From Malaya genurostris (lineage: Eukaryota; Arthropoda; Insecta; Diptera; Culicidae): a stretch of DNA of 64,000 nucleotides. Position 1 is the first letter of the stretch. Each line of letters opens with the position of its first letter. Shown here piece after piece: positions 56,803-64,000 of this stretch. The translations under genes were made by a program, and so were the position numbers. The notes under the pieces were generated by a model. The model had not been told where the DNA came from and did no database searches. It saw only the letters and a list, made by a program, of their open reading frames with translations. Where the stretch lies: assembly GCF_030247185.1 (NCBI RefSeq), contig NC_080571.1:342493379-342557378 (forward strand), read 5' to 3'.

Positions 56803-57380
56803 TTTTTTTTTATTCAATATTATAATATAATTTTAAGGCACACTGCTTAAGCTCTAAGATGCCAAGGATATTTACTAATCTTAATTACGACTATATTAAA
56901 ACTAGAATAGTATCATTATGTAATGCCGGTGAATTGGATATTGCATGAGGGTCTTCCATATGGCGTTTGCAAATATCCATGTTGGCCGCATCCTTCGGTC
57001 CGTGTGGGTCCGCGGGAAACACCCCCAGGCTACGAAGGCCTGGCGGGTGGCCCGCATGCTGGTTTTCGACTGGAGCGGTCTTCCCTGGACGATGATGGTG
57101 ATGTTACGGAAGAGATGAAGAAAAAAAAAAAGAAATATTGTGGAAACGGGGTAAAACAGGGGATGTGGGGACAAAATGTCTGAAAACGATAGAGATCTAA
57201 TTAGTTGCCATCGAGATGGTGAAGAGACAGGGAAGGGGGAACGAAAAAGTTAGTGACAAAAAAAAGATCTTGTTAGTTCCAATGAAGATGGTGGACAGGG
57301 ACGGGGATCGAGAGAATCGGGCGGATGTTAGTGTCGAACCTGTAGGTGGAGTTTATACTTTCTGAACGAGGATAAACACA
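56803..57380 (-). other. 3' UTR of I element copy 2
   Basis: Runs from the ORF2 stop to the A-tail. Contains the stem-loop at 57011-57056. The overlapping frame 56923-57183 is not a gene. Confidence 0.75.
57011..57056 (-). promoter_or_regulatory. Conserved 3' UTR stem-loop, I copy 2
   Basis: CGCGGG (57011-57016) with CCCGCA (one terminal mismatch), CACCC (57020-57024) with GGGTG (57045-57049), and CCAGGC (57025-57030) with GCCTGG (57038-57043). In copy 1 the apical helix is CCGGG/CCCGG, so the third pair changed from G-C to A-T on both sides while the helix was kept. Confidence 0.65.
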
Positions 57381-60300
57381 TTACACTTGTATATCAATGT
57401 GTTTAAGGTACTGGTATATGAGAAGCATATATGAACTATCCCGACTCGCCAACACATCCCGAACCGGAACCTCAGGCGGTCTACCTCGGGCCCTAAGGGA
57501 TTCCAGTAGCTTCGACCTGGCGTCACGATATTCTACGCACGACCACACGACATGCTCGATGTCCTGATAACCGTCGCCACAGGTGCAGAGACCGCTCTCC
57601 GCAAGCCCAACACGCCGGAGATGTGCGTTGAAGGTGTAGTGATTTGACATGAGCCGCGACATAACACGAATGAAATCGCGACTCACGTTCATCCCCCTGA
57701 ACCAAGGTTTCGTCGATACCCTAGGGATAATGGAGTGTAGCCATCGTCCCAGTTCGTCATTGCTCCATGAAGTTTGCCAACTTTCGAGAGTTTTCTGACG
57801 AGAAATACTGAAAAATTCATTGAAGCAGATTGGTCTTTCATAAATATCACCTTCTAATGCGCCCACTTTAGCCAATGAGTCTGCCTTTTCATTGCCCGGA
57901 ATGGAACAATGCGAAGGGACCCAGACTAACGATATTAAATAAGACCGTTCAGATAAAGTTCTCAAATGTTCCCGTATTTTCCCCAGGAAATATGGGGGAT
58001 ACTTTCCTGGCTTCATTGCCCGGAGAGCTTCTATTGAGCTTAGACTGTCCGTAACAATGAAATAATGGTCTTTGGGCAAGGTTTCAATGATCTCGAGGGT
58101 GTACTGAATAGCAGCTAATTCTGCGACGTAAACTGAAGCCGGATCACTGAGTTTGTAAGAAGCGGTGATGTTTTGATTGAAGATGCCGAAGCCTGTGGAC
58201 CTGTCGATGTTTGATCCGTCAGTGTAAAACACCTTTTCACAGTTGACTGTTCTAAATTTATTATAGAAAATATTTGGGGCCACTTGAGGGCGCACGTGAT
58301 CCGGAATTCCATGAATTTCTTCTCTCATGGATGTGTCGAAAAACACAGTAGAATCAGAAGTATCCAAGAAATGAGCACGGTTGGAAACAAACGAAGAAGG
58401 ATTAATATTCTGAGCCATGTAATGAAAATACAAGGACATAAAACGGGTCTGAGAATTGAGCTCGACAAGCCTTTCGAAGTTTTCAATCACCATCGGATTC
58501 AAGATATCGCATCGGATAAGCAATCGATATGAGAGATCCCAGAATCGATTTTTCAACGGTAATACGCCCGCGAGCACTTCGAGACTCATCGTATGAGTCG
58601 ACTGCATGCAACCTAAGGCAATACGCAAACAACGATACTGAATTCTTTCCAGTTTAATGAAATGGGTGTTCGCGGCGGATCGGAAGCAGAAGCATCCATA
58701 TTCCATTACGGACAATATCGTTGTTTGGTAAAGCCTGATCAGGTCTCCTGGGTGGGCACCCCACCAAGTTCCGGTTATTGTGCGAAGAAAATTGATTCTC
58801 TGCTGGCATTTTTGTTTCAGATACCTAATGTGACATCCCCAGTTGCCTTTGGAATCGAACCAGACCCCGAGATATTTAAATGTGAAGACCTGAGCTATGG
58901 TTTCACCCCCTAGTTGAAGCTGTAGTTGTGCTGGTTCTCGCTTCCTTGAAAATACAACCAGCTCAGTTTTCTCCGTAGAGAACTCGATACCCATTTGAAG
59001 AGCCCATGTCGACAAGTTGTCGAGGGTATCTTGCAATGGTCCTTGGAGATCGGCAGCTTTGGGTCCTATAATGGACACAACGCTGTCGTCGGCAAGTTGT
59101 CTTAGCGTGCAAGATGTGTTGATACATTCATCAATGTTGTTCACGTAAAAGTTGTATAAAAGGGGGCTTAAGCATGAGCCCTGAGGAAGACCCATGTAAC
59201 TGAATCGTATTGTCGACAAATCACCATGCGCGAAATACATGTATTTCTCGGACAACAGATTATACAAAAAGTTATTCAAAATTGGTGAAAGACCATGCTG
59301 ATGCAGCTTCTCAGATAGGATGTTTATGGAAACTGAATCAAAAGCCCCTTTGATGTCTAGGAAAACTGACGCCATTTGTTCTTTACGAGCAAATGCCATT
59401 TGAATTTCGGTTGAGAGCAACGCAAGACAATCGTTCGTTCCTTTGCCCCTGCGGAAGCCGAATTGTGTATCTGAAAGTAAGCCATTAGTCTCGACCCAAT
59501 TGTCTAGACGAAACAGAATCATTTTTTCGAACAATTTCCGGATACAGGAAAGCATAGCAATCGGCCGATACGAATTGTGATCGGAGGCTGGTTTCCCTGG
59601 TTTTTGAATGGCGATAACTCTTACTTGTCTCCAGTCATGTGGGACAATATTATCCTCAAGAAGCCTATTGAATAAATTCAATAAGCGCCTTTTGGCAGAG
59701 TCAGGCAAATTTTTCAACAAGTTGAATTTGATTTTGTCTAACCCCGGAGATTTATTGTTACACGATAAAAGCGCAAGTGAGAACTCGACCATCGAAAAAG
59801 GTGTTTCGTTTCTGTTTGATGAAGCGACGCGCATGATTGTCTGTTCCGGAACAGAGTCAGGACATACTTTTTTAGCGAAATCGAATATCCAGCGGTTAGA
59901 ATATTCCTCGCTTTCGTTCGTGGTGTTTTTGTTGCGCATTCGTCGGGCTGTGTTCCAAAGAGTGCTCATTGATGTTTCTCTCGATAATCCGTCTACGAAT
60001 CGACGCCAATAACCGCTTTTCTTCGCTTTAATCAAGCTTTTCATCTTAGCGTCTAATGCCGCGTAGTTTCTAAAATTATCAGGTGTTCCGTTTTTCCTAA
60101 ACTCGATAAATGATGAAGTTCTCTCCGCGTTTAATTCCGAGCACTCTTTGTCCCACCACGGGTTGGGAGGACGGATGTTAGTTTTCGCGCCGGGTACACG
60201 TTTCGTCTGAGCTTGAATCGCGGTGTCGAGAATCAAGCCAGCCAAAAACGTGTACTCTTCCTCCGGAGGAAGTTCTTGTGTTGTTTCTAGTTTCTCAGAT

Positions 60301-61061
60301 ATCGAATTTGTGTAGCATTTCCAATCAATATTTCGTGTGAGGTCATACGAAACATTGATTGTCTCCGATGGTCTTAATCCATAGGCGATTGAAATCACGA
60401 TAGGCAGATGATCGCTACCGTGGGGATCAGGGATCACCTTCCACGTGCAGTCCAACCGTAGCGATGTCGAGCAAAGGGATAAATCCAGCGCACTTGGTCT
60501 TGCTGGTGGTGCAGGAATTCGTGTCATTTCTCCCGTATTCAAGATTGTCATATTGAAGTTGTCGCAGATATCATGGATCATAGTTGATCTGTTATCATCG
60601 TGAAGACAGCCCCATCCCGTACCGTGTGAGTTAAAGTCTCCTAAAACCAACGTCGGTGCAGGAAGGAGCTCTACGATATCACTGAGCCACCGATGCCCAA
60701 CCGAGGCTCTTGGGGGAATGTAGATGGAAGCAATGCAAAGGTCCTTACCTTTGATTGTACCATGACATGCGACAACTTCAATACCTGGTATCGAGGGGAG
60801 CTTAATGCGATAGAAAGAATAGCACTTTTTGATCCCCAAAAGTACTCCTCCATAGGGATCATCTCGATCCAGACGAATAATGTTAAAATCGTGGAAGTTT
60901 AAGGGTATTTCAGAAGTTAGCCAAGTTTCGCACAATGCAAATGCGTCACATTTCAGATTATTTACTAGAAATTTGAAAGGATCTATTTTTGGGATGATAC
61001 TTCTACAATTCCACTGTATAACAGTGATTGTATCCGTGACCTCGGTGGGTGACTTAGCCAT
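57381..61061 (-). CDS. I-element ORF2 polyprotein, intact, copy 2
   Basis: 1226 codons, start MAKSP. The start ATG lies in ATGGCTAA, overlapping the ORF1 stop by 8 bases. APE endonuclease about residues 12-236 (CETW, GDFNSHG, SDHLPI). RT about 481-766 with IQKPGK, FLDIKGAFD, LPQGSCLSP and catalytic QLADD. RNase H about 945-1071 with YTDGSN, VAELAA, TDSLSS and HCSIPGNEKAD. A Cys-His cluster (CTCGDGYQDIEHVVWSC) lies near 1160. By eye it is about 96% identical to copy 1 across RT-RNase H but only about 77% in the last 155 residues. It should make the nick, copy element RNA at the nick and degrade the template. All catalytic motifs I can read are intact. Confidence 0.93.
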   Translation of the reverse strand: MAKSPTEVTDTITVIQWNCRSIIPKIDPFKFLVNNLKCDAFALCETWLTSEIPLNFHDFNIIRLDRDDPYGGVLLGIKKCYSFYRIKLPSIPGIEVVACHGTIKGKDLCIASIYIPPRASVGHRWLSDIVELLPAPTLVLGDFNSHGTGWGCLHDDNRSTMIHDICDNFNMTILNTGEMTRIPAPPARPSALDLSLCSTSLRLDCTWKVIPDPHGSDHLPIVISIAYGLRPSETINVSYDLTRNIDWKCYTNSISEKLETTQELPPEEEYTFLAGLILDTAIQAQTKRVPGAKTNIRPPNPWWDKECSELNAERTSSFIEFRKNGTPDNFRNYAALDAKMKSLIKAKKSGYWRRFVDGLSRETSMSTLWNTARRMRNKNTTNESEEYSNRWIFDFAKKVCPDSVPEQTIMRVASSNRNETPFSMVEFSLALLSCNNKSPGLDKIKFNLLKNLPDSAKRRLLNLFNRLLEDNIVPHDWRQVRVIAIQKPGKPASDHNSYRPIAMLSCIRKLFEKMILFRLDNWVETNGLLSDTQFGFRRGKGTNDCLALLSTEIQMAFARKEQMASVFLDIKGAFDSVSINILSEKLHQHGLSPILNNFLYNLLSEKYMYFAHGDLSTIRFSYMGLPQGSCLSPLLYNFYVNNIDECINTSCTLRQLADDSVVSIIGPKAADLQGPLQDTLDNLSTWALQMGIEFSTEKTELVVFSRKREPAQLQLQLGGETIAQVFTFKYLGVWFDSKGNWGCHIRYLKQKCQQRINFLRTITGTWWGAHPGDLIRLYQTTILSVMEYGCFCFRSAANTHFIKLERIQYRCLRIALGCMQSTHTMSLEVLAGVLPLKNRFWDLSYRLLIRCDILNPMVIENFERLVELNSQTRFMSLYFHYMAQNINPSSFVSNRAHFLDTSDSTVFFDTSMREEIHGIPDHVRPQVAPNIFYNKFRTVNCEKVFYTDGSNIDRSTGFGIFNQNITASYKLSDPASVYVAELAAIQYTLEIIETLPKDHYFIVTDSLSSIEALRAMKPGKYPPYFLGKIREHLRTLSERSYLISLVWVPSHCSIPGNEKADSLAKVGALEGDIYERPICFNEFFSISRQKTLESWQTSWSNDELGRWLHSIIPRVSTKPWFRGMNVSRDFIRVMSRLMSNHYTFNAHLRRVGLAESGLCTCGDGYQDIEHVVWSCVEYRDARSKLLESLRARGRPPEVPVRDVLASRDSSYMLLIYQYLKHIDIQV

Positions 61062-62400
61062 CGAAGGATACGATCGCTGAAAGAAGGGGCCATTTTGCAG
61101 TCAACTGCTTCAAGAATGTTTTAACTGTAGGAATAAAAGCCATTATCAGGCTTTTAAGAGGTTCAGAAATATTGAAAGTAGACATGATCCAGTCCACAAT
61201 ATCAGAGAATTTAACAAACCCAGTATTTGGTAAATTTTCTGACTGATCTTTAGGGACTTTCGGGGGTTTTGAAGTCCCAGGAAGTGATGGAAATTCTTGC
61301 TCGGAATTTAATTTTCCAAGGCCTGGAGCTTTTTTCTCTGGTTTTTTGCCATCACTACCAGTTGTTGTAATTTTTTGGAACCCATCAGAGGACATCTTCG
61401 AACCCTTACTAGGGAGCTTTTGAGAAGATTTATTTCTTCTCTTTCTAATTGATGAGCTATGAGGGACAGCCGAAGATGTACCTTCGAGGGGGTCATCATA
61501 TTCGCTCTCGTCAGTTGACAAGTAAGCGTAAGGATTTTCGGTAGGTGGCGTAGCACATTTCAACATTTCCGCAAATGAGCGTTTGGAATGTTGCTTGAGT
61601 GAACGCTTCATTTTATCCTTACGCAATTTATACACGGGACAATCAGAGAGGTCATGCGGCCCCTCCTTACAGTAGAGACACTTTTCATTGTCTCCACTGC
61701 AGGAGTTATCCGCATGACTCCCTCCACACTTTATACACCGGGATTTATTGCAACAATGGGATGCTGTATGTCCCAATTGTTTGCAATTGGTGCAGTTCAT
61801 GACCCGCGGTACATAAAGACGAACAGGTAAACGAACTCGGTCCAGGAGGACGTAATTAGGCAAAGCCGAGCCAGCGAAAGTCACCCGATACGAGTCTGAT
61901 GGGATATAGGACTTAGTCCCATCCTCAGCGGTCGATACTGAACGCAATTGCTTGCAGTCCAGTATCTTAACGTTCTTGAGTAGGGGGTTTTTAAATCCGC
62001 CTGCCCCATGCTTAAGAACGTCCTCGCAAGTCAGACTCGGATCGGTGATCACGCCGTCTATCTCGACTTCGCGAGCTGGTACGTATACGCGATACTCCCG
62101 CGTGAAATTCTCACTTTGAACGATCTCATTAGCCTGTTTTGCACTGGCTAACAAGACCCTAAGCTTGTCCGGGCGTACTTTTTCAATTTTTTGTACAGTA
62201 TTGTATCGCGAGGACAGGTCATTAGAAAGTTTTAGAAGGTTCAATTTTTTACCATTCGCTTTGGTCCGGATGTAAACCGCATACGGTCCGGCCGAGAGTG
62301 CAAGCCCATCGGGATAGCTTCTAATGCGCGATTTATTGCCATCTGAAGCATCCATCTGATCATCAAGGGGAAGGTCAGGCAATTTGATATCGCCTGTCAT
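61054..62400 (-). CDS. I-element ORF1 zinc-knuckle protein, intact, copy 2
   Basis: 448 codons from MTGDIKLPD. The N-terminal half has a RNA-binding-like region (AGPYAVYIRTKA, VRPDKLRVLLASA, YVPAREVEIDG). Three zinc knuckles follow at about residues 220-270: CTNCKQLGHTASHC, CIKCGGSHADNSC, CLYCKEGPHDLSDC. The C-terminal part is basic and Ser/Lys-rich and ends hydrophobically in LLSAIVSFDG. ORF1 proteins of this group package element RNA. The start is the first ATG of the frame, at 62400. The stop TAA is inside ATGGCTAA, so ORF2 is probably translated by termination-reinitiation. Copy 1's ORF1 is the same protein, about 70% identical by eye, with one frameshift. Confidence 0.92.
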   Translation of the reverse strand: MTGDIKLPDLPLDDQMDASDGNKSRIRSYPDGLALSAGPYAVYIRTKANGKKLNLLKLSNDLSSRYNTVQKIEKVRPDKLRVLLASAKQANEIVQSENFTREYRVYVPAREVEIDGVITDPSLTCEDVLKHGAGGFKNPLLKNVKILDCKQLRSVSTAEDGTKSYIPSDSYRVTFAGSALPNYVLLDRVRLPVRLYVPRVMNCTNCKQLGHTASHCCNKSRCIKCGGSHADNSCSGDNEKCLYCKEGPHDLSDCPVYKLRKDKMKRSLKQHSKRSFAEMLKCATPPTENPYAYLSTDESEYDDPLEGTSSAVPHSSSIRKRRNKSSQKLPSKGSKMSSDGFQKITTTGSDGKKPEKKAPGLGKLNSEQEFPSLPGTSKPPKVPKDQSENLPNTGFVKFSDIVDWIMSTFNISEPLKSLIMAFIPTVKTFLKQLTAKWPLLSAIVSFDG

Positions 62401-62856
62401 GTCACGGACTTGTGTCCGTGCGGTCAGATTCGGGGTGCAATTGAAGTGGTATTAAACAACAGAGAAAATAAAGTTTTACTTAGCTTAAGCTCCAAAACGG
62501 TGAACGGCTGCCAATACCCAGTCCGAGGCAATGGGTAAATATTCCTTCCAGTAGAGTGCAAAAAACCTCTTTCAGGAAAAAGCACTTTTTTTTGTCTCTC
62601 ACTACACTGTCCAATGAAACGTTTCTCTTTTTATCACTATATATATTTATCACTGTTTCTAATGTACAACGATATATACGCGGCGCCCAGCGCTGGCGCT
62701 GGCTAACGGTACCGCACGCAGTGCTGCTTCACACAAGCTCACAGTCGGCCTTGAGAACGGATTAATTCGAATTATCACTGATGCAAACAATAGAATACGG
62801 AATGACCTTGATAACGGAATAAAACAATTCACCACGCGATTGGAGAAAGCCGAATT

Positions 62857-62891
62857 TACGTCCGATCGATCCGATAGTCACGGCACGAATG
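62857..62891 (-). promoter_or_regulatory. Inr + DPE core promoter, I copy 2
   Basis: The minus strand at the 5' end reads CATTCG preceded by T from the target duplication, giving the initiator TCATTC (consensus TCAKTY). With that A as +1, +28 to +32 is GGACG (62863-62859), a DPE by the RGWYV consensus. Confidence 0.72.
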
Positions 62892-62905
62892 AAAATGAGT
62901 AGATT

Positions 62906-63147
62906 GTTTTCATTCTAATCAAAACTCATTGTGCGTCGTTTTCCGGTTGTCACAGGCTATTCGGTACACAAGTGGATGAGAAAAAAGGCGTCTCGGTACG
63001 ATTTGGATAAAAAATATTTGCGTTTCACTAACTTGCCTCAGCTTGTTTGAGCTTTGGTTGTCAAGATAATGAAAATTTCTGTTGATATATTTAACATGGC
63101 CTCTACTTCGAAATAACCATATTACACAGTGTCTCTGTTGCTTAAGC
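62906..63147. other. Spacer between I element and inverted repeat
   Basis: Continuation of the DNA present before the I element inserted. No coding motif recognised here. Confidence 0.4.
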
Positions 63148-63761
63148 TCAACTGAATCAGTTATTTTGGTAATAAATTAATTAAAATTGTTCAGCAAAAA
63201 ATCTATTTTCGGCTGTAGTTTTTGTGTGTCTCATTTCTCGAATGAACAATGTATGGAACACTTGTAGGGCTAACTTGCTACTATAATTTTGCTGAAGGAA
63301 GTATGTTGATACGTTAAGGCGTTTAAGAGTTATGCAATGTTTTTGAGTTTTTTGAAGGTATTTTTAAGACTAATTTAAATGAGTTAAAAGAAAAACACCC
63401 TCCCAATTTTCTCTTAAATGTTTATTTATATTATGAACTTTCAGTAGCCGCATTGGATACATTTTTATCGATCTGGCATCTAATGAATTTTGATATTTGA
63501 AGGTTGACTAGTTTTTGATGAAAAAACAATCATAACTTTTTACTGGTAGCTCATATGAAAAAGCTTTACTCAGCAAAATTATGCGCAATATTTATTTCAA
63601 CAACTGTTCTGAAGACAACTTTTCCATAGAACGTTTCACAATTAAGAAAGTTAGATTTCAGATTTCAATCTAAATAAGGACCACCCTAGTAATATTTTAT
63701 ATCAAAAGGAGCGTCATTTGATAACAAACAACTTTTGTGAAGACACCAACTACAAAAAAAT
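63148..63761. repeat. Long inverted repeat, right arm
   Basis: Reverse complement of the arm at 55189-55950, with one deletion of about 155 bases relative to it and scattered substitutions. The outer edge is GTAGTTGGTGTCTT on the complementary strand. Confidence 0.85.
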
Positions 63762-64000
63762 TAGAGGGTTGTATTCAAGACACGACCGAGCACAATAACA
63801 TTAAAAATGGAACGTTTCTAGGGTCTTCATAATAAATACAAAAATAAAGATGATAATGATGACGATACACTAAACTAAAAACTTTTTCAATTGACTAATT
63901 ACAAACTTGCTCTAGTTTAAGCGCTTAGATTGTTGGCGAATGATAAAATTTACAATTAGATTCTTTCTTGATAATAAATTCTATTCAATTTTGATCCCTT
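63762..64000. other. No gene recognised
   Basis: AT-rich end of the window, nothing supported. Confidence 0.4.

Larger units (their letters stand above)
56803..62891 (-). mobile_element. Full-length I-group retrotransposon, copy 2, uninterrupted
   Basis: 6089 bp on the minus strand with a perfect 14 bp target duplication. Order: 5' UTR with Inr-DPE (62891-62401), ORF1 (448 codons), ORF2 (1226 codons), 3' UTR with stem-loop, A-tail at 56803. No frameshift or premature stop is seen in either ORF. This makes it the best candidate in the window for an autonomous, recently mobile element. It is inserted in the Transib/RAG1-like region between the long inverted repeats. Confidence 0.92.

Noticed and set aside
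1..64000. tRNA genes, rRNA and CRISPR arrays
   Set aside because: I saw no B-box-like GGTTCGAATCC with a paired acceptor stem, no rRNA core, and no regularly spaced repeats with unique spacers. The tandem repeats present are transposon-internal or microsatellites.

Overview
The window reads as transposon-dense intergenic or intronic DNA from a dipteran, most likely a culicine mosquito. The evidence is a pair of DD37E Tc1/mariner transposases (a group described from mosquitoes), several RNase H-bearing I-group retrotransposons, Inr plus DPE core promoters of the kind used by insect non-LTR elements, and many copies of an interspersed repeat ending in a GAGAAAGGCA-type motif that I associate with culicine genomes. 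I found no convincing host protein gene, no tRNA or rRNA, and no CRISPR array. Almost every long reading frame belongs to a mobile element.

Layout. 1-8.6 kb: degenerate repeats, a TTA microsatellite, a candidate TIR element (3924-5333) and a foldback hairpin (5613-6049). 8.6-9.8 kb: a broken DD37E transposase. 10.4-11.8 kb: a degraded I-element fragment. 13.8-23.9 kb: a second DD37E transposase split by a 9.2 kb insertion. That insertion is a full-length I element (14663-23866) with an open 1230-codon ORF2, itself split by a LOA-like element (19123-21640) flanked by identical 379 bp direct repeats. 24.4-27.0 kb: a 5'-truncated I/Nimb-like element. 28.46-29.63 kb: a non-autonomous Helitron.

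31.65-46.55 kb is a deep nest. An L2/CR1-like element is interrupted by an A-rich I-group element (32681-45084). This second element is interrupted by a culicine repeat block (33.2-36.2 kb, containing a foldback DD41D mariner), by a Helitron (40901-43691, containing a Jockey-type fragment) and by a second Jockey-type fragment (43894-44876). A mariner MITE (45228-45543) sits in the outer element. At four of these junctions, removing the insert restores the host reading frame or leaves a recognisable target duplication.

47.4-51.7 kb is a large foldback element with about 24 bp subterminal repeats and an internal MITE. 51.8-52.5 kb holds two culicine repeats. 52.5-55.2 kb has no recognised gene. 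55.2-63.8 kb is bounded by inverted repeats of about 0.6-0.76 kb. Inside are a fragment resembling the C-terminal part of Transib/RAG1-type transposases and a full-length I element (56803-62891) with both ORFs open, the best candidate for a recently or currently active element.

The two I elements share ORF1 (zinc knuckles), ORF2 (APE endonuclease, RT, RNase H, CCHC-like tail), an 8-base ATGGCTAA overlap between ORF1 and ORF2, an Inr-DPE promoter at the exact 5' end and a covarying stem-loop in the 3' UTR. Together these support target-primed retrotransposition from an internal promoter with coupled translation.
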